Part shown: one piece after another, positions 17,112-25,694 of the stretch | How positions within the stretch are numbered: the first letter of the stretch is position 1 | Layout of the letters: the number at the start of each line of letters is the position of its first letter | From: Dongia rigui | GTDB lineage: Bacteria > Pseudomonadota > Alphaproteobacteria > Dongiales > Dongiaceae | Assembly: GCF_034044635.1 (NCBI RefSeq) | Contig: NZ_JAXCLX010000001.1 | Span: forward strand, 1,798,001-1,862,000 | DNA length: 64,000 bases | Direction of reading: 5' to 3' | Position numbers and translations under genes: made by a program | The notes under the pieces: model-generated | Database searches by the model: none | The model's input: only the letters and a program-made list of their open reading frames with translations | Told to the model about the DNA's origin: nothing

Positions 17112-17978
17112 CTAGCCGGCAGCACCACGCAAAGCGTCCGGCGCGATTTCAGCGAGGTAATCGCGTGGGGTGAGGCCGGCAAAGTCGCGGAAATCGCGGT
17201 TGAAATGGGCCTGGTCATAATAGCCGCTTTCTTGCGCCAGTTCGGCGAGGCTGGACCGGGCAGCGCCCTGCAGCAGCGACAGCATGCGGTTGAGGCGATA
17301 GATGCGGCCGATGCCCTTGGGTGCAAGCCCCGTCTCCCGCTGGAAGCTGTGAATGAGTTTCTTGCGGCTCCAGCCGATTTCGGTTGCTAGGTCGCCGATC
17401 GGCACAGAGCCGCCGCTCCGCTCCAGCTGCCGCAGCGCCCAGGCGATTTCGCGCCGCCCTTCCTGTCCATCGGCGAAGCGCTGAAGGAGAAAGGTCTCGA
17501 GGATCGTGAAACGCGCCGCCCAATCATCACAGTCGCGCAGGCGCGCCAGCAACAGCGCGGCATCCTTGCCCAGCAGATCGACGAAATCGACGATGGTGTT
17601 GGTGAGTTCTGCCATCGGCAGTCCGAACAGGCGATGGGCACCGAGCGGCGTGAAATTGATCTGCAGGCAGAAACTGTTGCCGTCGGAATAGCTGGTGGCG
17701 AAGCGGTCATGCATGCCAGCGAGGAAGGAATCGACCGCGACGGTTTCACCATCCGCGAGCGCCGGCGAGGTGACCCGCCACAATGGCCCCAAATTCAAAA
17801 TGACTGGCACCATGACATTGGGCAGATGCCGGCGCAGGACGGGGAGATTACCGCGCTCGACCCAGCCGGCGTAATCCCCCAGCACGACCGCCTTGAGGCG
17901 CGGATCGGGTGTGGCAAACACCGCCTCCCAGGACCCGCCAGGCGTCGCCCCACCGAGCCTGCGGAGGCGTTGCCCCAT
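17112..17978 (-). CDS. AraC-family transcriptional regulator
   Basis: This 288-residue regulator has an N-terminal AraC-like sensing domain and a C-terminal double helix-turn-helix (about 190-280). The HTH includes GDLATEIGWSRKKLIHSFQRETGLAPKGIGRIYRLNRML and SLAELAQESGYYDQAHFNRDFRDFAGLTPRDYL; the second helix pair is the AraC signature. Its ATG overlaps the lutC stop by one base, so it is the last gene of the lut transcript. It may be the local regulator of lactate use, but that role is inference; lut operons are more often controlled by LutR or LldR (GntR family). Confidence 0.88.
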   Translation of the reverse strand: MGQRLRRLGGATPGGSWEAVFATPDPRLKAVVLGDYAGWVERGNLPVLRRHLPNVMVPVILNLGPLWRVTSPALADGETVAVDSFLAGMHDRFATSYSDGNSFCLQINFTPLGAHRLFGLPMAELTNTIVDFVDLLGKDAALLLARLRDCDDWAARFTILETFLLQRFADGQEGRREIAWALRQLERSGGSVPIGDLATEIGWSRKKLIHSFQRETGLAPKGIGRIYRLNRMLSLLQGAARSSLAELAQESGYYDQAHFNRDFRDFAGLTPRDYLAEIAPDALRGAAG

Positions 17979-18649
17979 CAGAGTTCCTCATCCACCACGA
18001 TGACGTGGAGCTTCTTCGGGCCGTGGGCGCCCATCAGCAGGATCTTGCCGATATCCGCACTACGCGATGGGCCAGTCACGAAATTGACCGTCCGCGGCAG
18101 GCCGCCGTCGGGGCCGCGCTTCACGCGCGCCAAGGCATCTTCATAGGTGCCGACGATCTGGCTCTTCGCGACGACGACCACATGCTGGTCGGGGAGGAAA
18201 TGAAGCGTGGTCGGCGTCTCACTCGAAGATTGCAGGATCACCGTGCCGGTTTCGGCGACCACGGCGACAGCGGGGGTCACACTGGTCGGGTCCTTGCCAT
18301 GCGAGCGACCGCTGGAGATTTCGAGGAGCGGCACCTTGTCCCAGGCTATGGAACTGACGCGCTTGTCGGGTGAGAGGCGAATGCGGGCTTCGGCATTGTT
18401 GGCGGCGAGATATTTCTGCACCGCTGCCGGCACGTCGTCGCGGGTTTTCACCTCATCCAGCGTCGCCTTGGCGGCAATGAGCATGGTGCGGAAGAGATCC
18501 ACCACATCGACGCCGGGTGCCGTGGCCCGTGCCGGGATGATCGGTGCGGGCTTGGCGGGACCCGCCGAGCCATGACGGCGTTCGGCCTGACGGGAAATAC
18601 CGGCCTTGATCGAGGCCAGCATGCGGTCGCGCCCTGTACCAGTCGTCAT
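17978..18649 (-). CDS. lutC: lactate utilization protein C (LUD domain)
   Basis: This 223-residue LUD-domain protein is the smallest part of the LutABC L-lactate oxidation complex. The domain runs from about residue 60 to the end, with AVAVVAETGTVILQSSSETP and LHFLPDQHVVVVAKSQIVGTYEDAL as recognisable segments. I chose ATG 18649, which overlaps the lutB stop by four bases; the longer frame is a shadow of lutB. LutABC oxidises L-lactate to pyruvate, feeding electrons on through the Fe-S subunits. Some homologous operons serve other 2-hydroxy acids. Confidence 0.88.
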   Translation of the reverse strand: MTTGTGRDRMLASIKAGISRQAERRHGSAGPAKPAPIIPARATAPGVDVVDLFRTMLIAAKATLDEVKTRDDVPAAVQKYLAANNAEARIRLSPDKRVSSIAWDKVPLLEISSGRSHGKDPTSVTPAVAVVAETGTVILQSSSETPTTLHFLPDQHVVVVAKSQIVGTYEDALARVKRGPDGGLPRTVNFVTGPSRSADIGKILLMGAHGPKKLHVIVVDEEL

Positions 18650-20076
18650 GCGCGGTCTCCCTGCTTCTCTTTCCAGAGGTCGTGGAAGGTCTTCCCCTGC
18701 GGGGCGGGCAGATCGCGGTGCTTGGTCCAGCCGCCGGCCAGCGGTGCCGAAACGAGCCGGCCGCGAGAGCCCGCCATGCCTTTGAGCACGCGCGCGCCGA
18801 TACGGGTGGCAAGGCGATAGAGCTTGGGCCGACGCGCCACGAAGGCCCAGAAGCGGATGCCGGAGCGTTCCGTGGGTGGTGTGATGGCGCGGGTGAATTC
18901 CGTCTCGCGCCAATGCCGTAGCATCTTGGGGATCGGAATGCGCATCGGGCAGACGGCTTCGCAGCGCCCGCACAGGCTCGAGGCATGGGGCAAGGGCTTG
19001 GCGTTCTCGACGCCCATGATGGCGGGGGTCAGCAGCGAGCCGATGGGACCGGAATAGACCCAGCCATAAGCGTGGCCGCCGACCGAATGATAGACCGGGC
19101 AATGATCGAGGCAGGCGCCGCAGCGGATGCAGCGCAGCATCTCCTCGAACTCGGTGCCGAGGTAAGACGAGCGGCCATTGTCGATGAGGACGACGTGGAA
19201 TTCTTCCGGCCCGTCGAGGTCGTCCGGCCGGCGCGGGCCACTGGAAAACGTGGTGTAGACCGATTGTTCCTGGCCGGTGGCCGAGCGCGCCAGGATGCGC
19301 AGCAGGGTCATCGCGTCCTTGAGGCTCGGCACCACCTTCTCGATCGAGGCCAGCACGATATGGATGCGCGGCAGGGTCTGCGTCAGATCGCCATTGCCTT
19401 CATTGGTGACGATGGTCGTCGCCCCTTCGTCGGCGATGAGGAAATTGGCGCCGGTGATGCCAACATCGGCCTTCAAGAAACCGGCACGCAGTTTTTCCCG
19501 CGCCTCGGCCATCAGGGTCGCGGCGTCGTCGAGATTACGGTTGGGGTCAAGCTCGGTATGGGCCTTGCGGAAGGTTTCCTCGACCTGCGCCTTGGTGACA
19601 TGGAGCGCCGGGCCGATGATGTGGCTGGGCGTCTCGCCCCTCAGCTGAATGATGTATTCGCCTAGATCGGTTTCGACTGGCTCGATGCCGTTGGAAAAGA
19701 GGAAATCGTTGATGCCGATCTCCTCGCCGATCATCGTCTTGCCCTTGGTGACGGTCTTGGCGTTCACGCTGCGGCAAATCTCCAGCACCTTGGCGCGCGC
19801 CGAGTCACCATCCGGGCACCAATGCACATGGCCGCCGCGATCGATCACCGATTGCTCGAACTGCAGCAGATACGAATCGAGATTGGCGATGACGTGATTC
19901 TTCAAGTCGCGGCCGATGTCACGCAACTGCTCGAATTCCGGCAGCTTCGCCACCGTGTTGAGGCGCGTCTGGATGGAATGCGAGCGGGCGATGCCGAGTG
20001 CTTCCTGCAGTGGTGCGTCTTTGAGCGCACCGGTCGCATTGTCCTTGAAGGCATTGCTGGTGGGGACCATGCTCAT
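18646..20076 (-). CDS. lutB: lactate utilization iron-sulfur protein B
   Basis: This 476-residue protein has an N-terminal LUD domain (about 60-290, with EEIGINDFLFSNGIEPVETDLGEYI) and a ferredoxin-type region with two 4Fe-4S motifs, CIRCGACLDHCP (about 315) and CGRCEAVCP (about 370). Together they match LutB/YkgF. It transfers electrons within the LutABC complex. The ATG at 20076 directly follows the lutA TAG with no gap. The last 80 residues are basic and may contact LutC or the membrane. Confidence 0.93.
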   Translation of the reverse strand: MSMVPTSNAFKDNATGALKDAPLQEALGIARSHSIQTRLNTVAKLPEFEQLRDIGRDLKNHVIANLDSYLLQFEQSVIDRGGHVHWCPDGDSARAKVLEICRSVNAKTVTKGKTMIGEEIGINDFLFSNGIEPVETDLGEYIIQLRGETPSHIIGPALHVTKAQVEETFRKAHTELDPNRNLDDAATLMAEAREKLRAGFLKADVGITGANFLIADEGATTIVTNEGNGDLTQTLPRIHIVLASIEKVVPSLKDAMTLLRILARSATGQEQSVYTTFSSGPRRPDDLDGPEEFHVVLIDNGRSSYLGTEFEEMLRCIRCGACLDHCPVYHSVGGHAYGWVYSGPIGSLLTPAIMGVENAKPLPHASSLCGRCEAVCPMRIPIPKMLRHWRETEFTRAITPPTERSGIRFWAFVARRPKLYRLATRIGARVLKGMAGSRGRLVSAPLAGGWTKHRDLPAPQGKTFHDLWKEKQGDRA

Positions 20077-20874
20077 CTAGCGGGTCTCCTCACCAATCGC
20101 CGGTTCGTCCGTCATGCCGGCCAAGACTTCGGCCACATGACGCACCTTCACCTTCGAACCGTCGCGCTGCATCTTGCCAGCGAGATTCATCAGGCAGCCC
20201 ATGTCACCGGCGAGCAGCAAGTCGGCCCCGGTCTCGTTGATCGTCGCCACTTTGCGCGCCGCCATGGAATTGGAGACATCCGGGAACTTGATGCAGAACG
20301 TGCCGCCGAAACCACAGCAGGCATCGGTTTCCTGCATCTCGGTCAGCGTCAGGCCATCCACATTGGACAGCAATTGCCGCGGCGCCGTCTTCACATTCAT
20401 CTCGCGCAAGGATGAGCACGAATCGTGATAGGTCGCGTGACCGTCGAGCTGCGCGCCGAAATCGACACGGCCGCATTGCTCGGCCAGGAACTGCGTCAGT
20501 TCGAAGGTCCGTGCGGCCAGCGCCTTGGCGCGCGGCCCCCATTCCTTGTCTTCGGCAAGGAGCTGCGGGTAGTGATGCTTGATCATGCCGCCGCATGAAC
20601 CGCTGGGCGCCACGATGAAGTCAAACCCTTCAAACGCCGCAATGGTCTGCTTGGCCAGTTCCACCGCCATCTCGCGATCGCCGGAATTATAGGCGGGCTG
20701 CCCGCAGCAGGTCTGCGCCTCGGGCACATGCACCCGGCAACCGGCCTCTTCCAACAGCTTCACCGCGGCAAAGCCGACGCTGGGGCGGAAGAGATCGACG
20801 AGGCAGGTGACGAACAGGGCGACATTGGCGCCGGGTTGCACTCTTGGCTGGGCCGTTTCAGGCTGGCTGGACAC
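20077..20874 (-). CDS. lutA: lactate utilization protein A (CCG-domain)
   Basis: This 265-residue protein has two cysteine-rich CCG domains, with AQTCCGQPAYNSG in the first and TDACCGFGGTFCIKFPD in the second; these bind a non-cubane Fe-S cluster in heterodisulfide-reductase-like proteins. It is the LutA/YkgE component. The start is GTG at 20874, since no ATG precedes VALFVTCLVDLFRPSVG; the site before it is weak. Only six bases separate it from the mltA stop, so lutABC is likely co-transcribed with tim44-mltA, an unusual arrangement. Confidence 0.92.
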   Translation of the reverse strand: MSSQPETAQPRVQPGANVALFVTCLVDLFRPSVGFAAVKLLEEAGCRVHVPEAQTCCGQPAYNSGDREMAVELAKQTIAAFEGFDFIVAPSGSCGGMIKHHYPQLLAEDKEWGPRAKALAARTFELTQFLAEQCGRVDFGAQLDGHATYHDSCSSLREMNVKTAPRQLLSNVDGLTLTEMQETDACCGFGGTFCIKFPDVSNSMAARKVATINETGADLLLAGDMGCLMNLAGKMQRDGSKVKVRHVAEVLAGMTDEPAIGEETR

Positions 20875-20880
20875 GCGTAC

Positions 20881-22056
20881 TCACTTCAGGCTGCTGACGA
20901 TATCGACGACGTCGAGAGTTTTGCGCGCTGCAGCGGTCACTGGCAAGAGCATGAACCATTTCCCCGGATTCTTCATGGCGCCAGCGAAAGCCAGCGCTTC
21001 CTCGCCGCTGCCCCAGAAGAAATCACCACGGACCGGGCCTTTGATCGCCGTCCCTACGTCTTGGGCCAGCATCAGGCGGCGAAGCGGTGCCCCTTTTTTA
21101 ATCACGCCATGCCCCACCGGCCAGGTGGTATCGAGCCACAGCGGCAGGCCCAAGGGCACGAAAGCGGGATCGACGGCAAGGCTGCGCCCGGCCGTCAGCG
21201 TCACGCCCATGGCGCCGACAGGGCCATTTTCCTTGACCTCGCGGAAGAAGATGAAGCGCGGGTTGCGGTTCATCATCACCCGCGCCTCAGCCGGATTGGC
21301 GCGGAGCCAGGTGCGAATCGACTGCATCGAGGCGCTGTTCTTGTCGATGATGCCCTCAGCGATCATCAGCTTGCCGATCGCCACGAAGGCCTGGCCGTTA
21401 TTGCCCGCATAGCCGACGCGGATTTCCGAGCCGTCGGTGAGCTTGACGATGCCCGAGCCCTGAATCTGCAGGAAGAAGGCGTCGACCGGATCTTTCACCC
21501 AGAGAAATTCAAGACCCTGACCGCGCAAGCCACCGGCCTCGATCTCGGCGCGGGTAAGACGCGTCGGTTGCCTGGGTGCGCGGTAGAGCGGGTACATGTG
21601 GAGCGAATCCGGCGTGCGCGAGGCTTCAAGCTCCGCCTCGTAATAGCCGGTGAAGAGGCCGGTATTGCCGCGCATATCTTCGGCCTGGAAGGGCACAAAC
21701 CAGCGCTCAAAAAAGCTGCGCACGACAGTCGCATCGGCACCGGTGGCGACCTCCTTGGCCGCAGCGCAGGGTGCGCGCCAATCGCCGGCATTGCCGGCCA
21801 GGGCCTTGGGCCCCACCGGCGCATCATCGGGCTGCTTGCCGATCGCCTTGCAGGAATTGAGCAAGGCCGGCAGCACGCCCTCCAGCGTGTCGTCACCCCA
21901 GCCGGGCAACATGGAATAGCTGGCCGGGCTTACCTTGAGGCCCGGCGGCACTTCGGGCGGCGTGCAGGCGGTAAGGAAGGCGAGGCTGAGGCAGGCGACC
22001 GCATGGCGCGACCAGGCGCCAATGCCATGCCGTTGCTTCCTGTATATCCCCCGCAT
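20881..22056 (-). CDS. mltA: membrane-bound lytic transglycosylase A, lipoprotein
   Basis: This 391-residue protein has a lipoprotein signal (ACLSLAFLTACTPPE, lipobox LTAC), so it should be anchored in the outer membrane. The MltA domain includes FTGYYEAELEASRTPD, FFLQIQGSGIVKLTDG and YAGNNGQAFVAIGK. The C-terminal 3D domain contains LMLAQDVGTAIKGPVRGDFF; the aspartate in AQDVG is the catalytic acid in this family. It cleaves peptidoglycan to 1,6-anhydromuropeptides. The start at 22056 gives a proper signal peptide. It lies 35 bases after tim44, as in many alphaproteobacteria. Confidence 0.93.
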   Translation of the reverse strand: MRGIYRKQRHGIGAWSRHAVACLSLAFLTACTPPEVPPGLKVSPASYSMLPGWGDDTLEGVLPALLNSCKAIGKQPDDAPVGPKALAGNAGDWRAPCAAAKEVATGADATVVRSFFERWFVPFQAEDMRGNTGLFTGYYEAELEASRTPDSLHMYPLYRAPRQPTRLTRAEIEAGGLRGQGLEFLWVKDPVDAFFLQIQGSGIVKLTDGSEIRVGYAGNNGQAFVAIGKLMIAEGIIDKNSASMQSIRTWLRANPAEARVMMNRNPRFIFFREVKENGPVGAMGVTLTAGRSLAVDPAFVPLGLPLWLDTTWPVGHGVIKKGAPLRRLMLAQDVGTAIKGPVRGDFFWGSGEEALAFAGAMKNPGKWFMLLPVTAAARKTLDVVDIVSSLK

Positions 22057-22091
22057 CCCCTGATTGCTTCCCCCGAAGCCCAATTGTGCGT

Positions 22092-22880
22092 TTAGCTCGG
22101 CTGGTCGGTCTGCACCAATTGCCAATTGGGATCGCGCGAGCTGGTGTCGCGGGCGAAGGTCCAGATGTCGATGATGCTGTCGACATGGGCGGCGTCGCCC
22201 TCGATCACATTGCCGCCGGCATCCTCGGTGACACTGGTCTGTTCGCTGACCAGTTTCATGGTGACACGCGCCTCTTTGTTGCTGAGGGTGGCCGCGATGA
22301 TTTGCGCCTGGGTGATGCCGATGACGACCGTCTTCTGCTTCCAGCCCTTGCCCTGCCGGTCGGCGATGGCAGCGGCGAAGCTTTCATAAAGGTCGCGCGC
22401 CAGCAGCGATTGCAGGGCCTTGGTTTCGCCGGCAGCAAAAGCCTGCACGATCATTTCGAAGGCGATCTTGGCACCGCCGATGAAATCTGCCGGATTGAAG
22501 CTGGGATCCGCCTTGGCGATGGCGGCAAGCCCATCGCGCACGTCATCGGGCGCGCGGGCGATATCGGCTTCGATCTGGCGACGCTCGCGCGGCGACATGC
22601 CATTACGGCCGCTGTAATCGCGCTGGCCATTGGCGGCAGGAGCCTCCGCCGGTGCATCGCTTTCCGGCCGGACGATGGTCGGGCGGCGGGTGCCGATCTG
22701 GACCGGCGCATCGGCATCGTCGCGGGGGCCCCCGCGACGGCTGGCGAGATCCTTGGGGTCGGGCCTGGCGAACGGGTCGACGCGGCGCTCATTGCCGGTG
22801 CGGCGGCCGAGGACGGAATAGAGCTTCCAGCCCAGGACAACGGCGACGATGGCGAAAAAGACGATATCGAGATGTTGCAA
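22092..22880 (-). CDS. Tim44/TimA-domain membrane-associated protein
   Basis: This 262-residue protein has one N-terminal membrane helix (IVFFAIVAVVLGWKLYSVLG), a charged linker and a C-terminal Tim44-like domain (about 125-262; GAKIAFEMIVQAFAAGETKAL and IIDIWTFARDTSSRDPNWQL). Homologues are the bacterial TimA proteins related to the mitochondrial import factor Tim44. I chose TTG 22880 because family members begin directly at the QHLDIVFFA segment and GAGGA lies upstream; the ATG at 22949 would add 23 residues unlike the family. The cellular role is not settled. It is divergent from fxsA. Confidence 0.85.
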   Translation of the reverse strand: MQHLDIVFFAIVAVVLGWKLYSVLGRRTGNERRVDPFARPDPKDLASRRGGPRDDADAPVQIGTRRPTIVRPESDAPAEAPAANGQRDYSGRNGMSPRERRQIEADIARAPDDVRDGLAAIAKADPSFNPADFIGGAKIAFEMIVQAFAAGETKALQSLLARDLYESFAAAIADRQGKGWKQKTVVIGITQAQIIAATLSNKEARVTMKLVSEQTSVTEDAGGNVIEGDAAHVDSIIDIWTFARDTSSRDPNWQLVQTDQPS

Positions 22881-23053
22881 GAACCCAAATCCTCGTTGCC
22901 TGGCGGCTGCCGACCTTGCGCCCTTGGCGCTGGCCCACCACCTAGTCACCTAATTAAACCCACGTCGCCTTAAACCCGATGGCCGCCTGATGGTTCAGCG
23001 ATTTGAGGTGGCACAGCATGGCTGGACCGGCTCCCGACCTTGGGCTAAAGCGT

Positions 23054-23126
23054 TGATACGGCATTCTACATAGGAAGTCGGTGCAGTTACAGCAAGTCGC
23101 GGTAGCGGCCGACCGTATCAGGTCGG
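23054..23126. other. possible structured RNA in the tim44-fxsA gap
   Basis: The 339-base gap 22881-23219 has no coding frame I can support. It contains TGATACGG (23054-23061), which can pair with CCGTATCA (23113-23120), enclosing 51 bases with two AAGTCG repeats. Overlapping the right arm, CCGACC (23109-23114) can pair with GGTCGG (23121-23126). The two pairings exclude each other, as in a switch or attenuator, but chance is not ruled out. Confidence 0.3.
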
Positions 23127-23219
23127 GCAGACAAGGCGAAACGTGAGCATTTTAACCCATATCCGGCCGGCAAAGGGCTGGTTTAACGCCGATTTTGCCG
23201 ATTTGAGGGGCAGCGAGTC

Positions 23220-23723
23220 ATGATGCGGGTGCTGGTCGCCCTCATTTGCGCGCTGCCGCTGCTGGAAATCGCCGGTTTCGTGGTGATCGGCGGCCGGATC
23301 GGCCTCGGCTTCACCCTGCTTTGGCTGCTGGCGGCCGGCATGGCGGGCATGGCGCTCATCCGCCATGGCGGGCTCAATGCGCTCATCAAGCTGCAGACGG
23401 CCTTGCAGGAAGGGCGCGAGCCTGGCCACACGCTGATCGACGGGGCGGTGATGGTCACGGCTGGCCTGCTGCTGATCGTCCCCGGCTTCGTCAGCGATAT
23501 CCTCGCCCTCATCCTGCTGCTGCCCTTCAGCCGCAATTTCCTGCTGCGGCATGCGGCGCATCATTTCGACACCCGCGTCTATCGTTCCGGCCCCCAAGGC
23601 GGCACCCGCACGACCGTCATCGAGGGCGAATACGAGATTGTCGAGCCCGACGACACCTCGGAGCGCCCGCAAACGAACCGACCCAACCCGCTCATCATCG
23701 ACCAGCGCAGCGACAACCCATGA
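23220..23723 (+). CDS. fxsA: FxsA-family membrane protein
   Basis: This 167-residue inner-membrane protein has three or four hydrophobic segments in the first 105 residues. It shows the FxsA pattern: LLEIAGFVVIGGRIGLGFTLLWLLAAGMAGMALIRHGG, then DGAVMVTAGLLLIVPGFVSDILALILLLP. The C-terminal 60 residues are polar and cytoplasmic. FxsA was named for overriding phage T7 exclusion by F when overproduced; its normal role is unknown. Two ATG codons follow each other at 23220 and 23223. It overlaps the phosphatase gene by four bases. Confidence 0.92.
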   Translation: MMRVLVALICALPLLEIAGFVVIGGRIGLGFTLLWLLAAGMAGMALIRHGGLNALIKLQTALQEGREPGHTLIDGAVMVTAGLLLIVPGFVSDILALILLLPFSRNFLLRHAAHHFDTRVYRSGPQGGTRTTVIEGEYEIVEPDDTSERPQTNRPNPLIIDQRSDNP

Positions 23724-24274
23724 TCCTCATCCGCCACGGCCAATCCGAATTCAACGCCCATCACGACCTCACGGGCCGCGACCCCGGCATTCCCGACCCG
23801 CAGCTGACCGAATTGGGGCGCCGGCAGGTCGAAGCATCCGCGCTGAAGCTCAAGGGCCACGCGCATCCGATCCGTCGTGTCCTTGCCAGCCCCTATACCC
23901 GTGCCATCCAGACCGCCGAGATCGTGGCCGGCACATTGGGCGTGCCGATCGAGATCGAGCACAGCGTACACGAGCATGCGCATTACCATTGCGACATCGG
24001 CACCCCGCGCAGCCGGCTGAAGGAGCGTTGGCCGACTCTTGCCTTCGATCACATCGACGAGACATGGTGGCCCAATCTCAACGAGACACGCGACCAGGTG
24101 GAACAGCGCTGCCAGATCTTTCACCGCCGCGCCGCCGCCTTGCCCGATTGGCAGCATGTCGCGGTGGTGAGCCATTGGGGCTTCATCCTGCAGCTGACCG
24201 GTCATTCCGCCGTCAATGCCGAACTGGTGCCCTTCGACCCCACCCAGGAACGGAAAGCGCGGGTCAGAGCGTAA
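23720..24274 (+). CDS. histidine phosphatase family protein
   Basis: This 184-residue protein has the phosphoglycerate-mutase-like fold. The nucleophile is His6 in LIRHGQSEFN, with arginine partners in RHG and in RVLASPYTRAIQTAEI, and the second histidine in VAVVSHWGFILQLTG. The substrate is unknown; many such enzymes dephosphorylate small metabolites. The start overlaps the fxsA stop by four bases. It separates fxsA from secB, which are adjacent in the usual alphaproteobacterial order. Confidence 0.9.
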   Translation: MILIRHGQSEFNAHHDLTGRDPGIPDPQLTELGRRQVEASALKLKGHAHPIRRVLASPYTRAIQTAEIVAGTLGVPIEIEHSVHEHAHYHCDIGTPRSRLKERWPTLAFDHIDETWWPNLNETRDQVEQRCQIFHRRAAALPDWQHVAVVSHWGFILQLTGHSAVNAELVPFDPTQERKARVRA

Positions 24275-24276
24275 GA

Positions 24277-24408
24277 CCCCTCACCCCAACCCCTCTCCCC
24301 GCCTGGAGGCGAATGCCGACCTTCGTCGGCGGGGCGGGGCGAGGGGCTTCTGGCCGAACTTGCTTCAAGCCCCTCGCCCCTCAGGAGAGAGGGGTTGGGG
24401 TGAGGGGC
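24277..24408. repeat. family A palindromic repeat, copy 2 (long form)
   Basis: The left arm is CCCCTCACCCCAACCCCTCT (24277 onward). The right arm, AGAGGGGTTGGGGTGAGGGG, ends at 24407 and is its near-perfect reverse complement. Between them lie shorter inverted units, including GGGCGAGGGGC and GCCCCTCGCCCC. It begins three bases after the phosphatase stop and ends 18 bases before an acetyltransferase start, so the leader of that gene is largely repeat. Confidence 0.9.
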
Positions 24409-24425
24409 CTTCGGAGTCCACTTGC

Positions 24426-24941
24426 ATGCCATTGCCCACACTAAAAACAAGACGCCTCACCTTGCGGCCGCTGGCGATGGAAGACGCGCCGGCGCTACAT
24501 CCTTGGATGTCCGATCCCGAGGTCATGCGCTTCTGGTCGACCTTGCCGCATAAGGAATTGGCGGAGACGGAGGCCTGGATACGCGTCAGCGTCGAGGCGC
24601 AGGCGGAAGGAGCGGCCCATGATTTCGCCGTGCTTCATGACGGCAAAGTTGTCGGCCGCATGGCGTTCTGGCAAGGATCGGAGATCGGCTTCTTCTTCGA
24701 TCCCGCCTGTCAGGGGCAGGGCTTCGCCAGCGAAGCGCTGAAGGCCATGATCGCCTATGCCTTCGACACGCTGGGTTTCGACGAGATCACGGCCGATGTC
24801 GATCCCGACAATGAATCCTCATTGCGCCTCTTGACGCGCAACGGCTTCATCCGCACAGGCTTTGCCAAGGATACGTTCGAGATCGGCGGCAAGTCGTTCG
24901 ACAGCGTCTATCTGGCCCTGAGAAAGCAACGCGGCGCTTAG
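24426..24941 (+). CDS. GNAT acetyltransferase (RimJ/RimL-like)
   Basis: This 171-residue protein has the RimJ/RimL pattern: LKTRRLTLRPLAMEDAPALHPWMSDPEVMRFW, EIGFFFDPACQGQGFASEALKAMIAYAF (acetyl-CoA loop QGQGFA) and EITADVDPDNESSLRLLTRNGFI. It may acetylate a protein N-terminus or an amino acid; the acceptor is unknown. The start at 24426 is the first codon after the repeat consistent with the domain. The upstream frame through the repeat has no family content. Confidence 0.88.
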   Translation: MPLPTLKTRRLTLRPLAMEDAPALHPWMSDPEVMRFWSTLPHKELAETEAWIRVSVEAQAEGAAHDFAVLHDGKVVGRMAFWQGSEIGFFFDPACQGQGFASEALKAMIAYAFDTLGFDEITADVDPDNESSLRLLTRNGFIRTGFAKDTFEIGGKSFDSVYLALRKQRGA

Positions 24942-25004
24942 GCGAGACTTCATCCCCGGGCTTGACGGAGAAAGAGTGCCAAGACCAAGGGGCAGGAAGC
25001 GTCC

Positions 25005-25694
25005 CTAGAAACTCTCGTTCCAGGGCCGCAAATCGATCTCCTGGGTCCAGGCGCTGCGGTGCTGCTTGTGGACGCTGAGATAGGTCTCGGCGATCGCCTG
25101 GGGCGAGAGCAGCACGTCGTCTTCATTGACGGCGCGCGATCCGCGCGTGCCGGCAATGCCGCCATCGATGATGAAATGGGCGACGTGGATGCCCTTGGGG
25201 CCGAGCTCACGCGCCATGCTTTGCGCAAGGCCCCGCAACGCGAACTTGCCCATGGCGAAGGGGGCGGAACCCGAAAAGCCTTTGACCCCGGCCGTGGCGC
25301 CGGTGAAGAAGATCGAGCCCTTGGCCGCGGGCAGCATCAGCCTTGCCGCCCCCTGCCCCACCAGGAACCCGGCCAGCGCATTGTTGCGCAGCGCCGCTTC
25401 GACCTCGGCGGGGTCGATATCGATGATCGATCCCCGCGCCCGGTAGGCGGCATTGAAGACGACCAGTTCCGGCACGCCGAAATCGCGTTCGGCCACCGCA
25501 AACAGGCGCTCGACCGCATGCGGTTCGCAGGCGTCGCAGGCGATGGCGCGGGCGCCCAGTTCAGCCACCATGGGGGCCAGCTTGGCGATATCGCGCGCGA
25601 CCAGGACCAGCTTGAATCCATCGGCGGCGGCGGCCCGGGCGATGGCGGCGGAGAGGCCGCTGCCGGCGCCGACGATGATCGCATACCGTGTCAT
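25005..25694 (-). CDS. SDR-fold protein lacking the catalytic Ser and Tyr
   Basis: This 229-residue protein has a short-chain dehydrogenase fold: RYAIIVGAGSGLSAAIARAA (a dinucleotide site somewhat unlike TGxxxGIG), then NAAY in place of NNAG. At the active site the YxxxK motif reads FAMGK (Phe146, Lys150), and the catalytic serine position lies in TGATAG, with alanine. Ordinary SDR catalysis therefore looks impaired. The sequence is otherwise intact and full length, so it is not decayed. I chose ATG 25694, just before the first strand. It may bind a cofactor without classical turnover or use another mechanism. Confidence 0.8.
   Translation of the reverse strand: MTRYAIIVGAGSGLSAAIARAAAADGFKLVLVARDIAKLAPMVAELGARAIACDACEPHAVERLFAVAERDFGVPELVVFNAAYRARGSIIDIDPAEVEAALRNNALAGFLVGQGAARLMLPAAKGSIFFTGATAGVKGFSGSAPFAMGKFALRGLAQSMARELGPKGIHVAHFIIDGGIAGTRGSRAVNEDDVLLSPQAIAETYLSVHKQHRSAWTQEIDLRPWNESF

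Noticed and set aside
24277-24408. Family A repeat considered as an intrinsic terminator
   Set aside because: There is no T-run after the stem and the structure is too long and C/G-rich in blocks; it may still affect mRNA, but not as a standard terminator.
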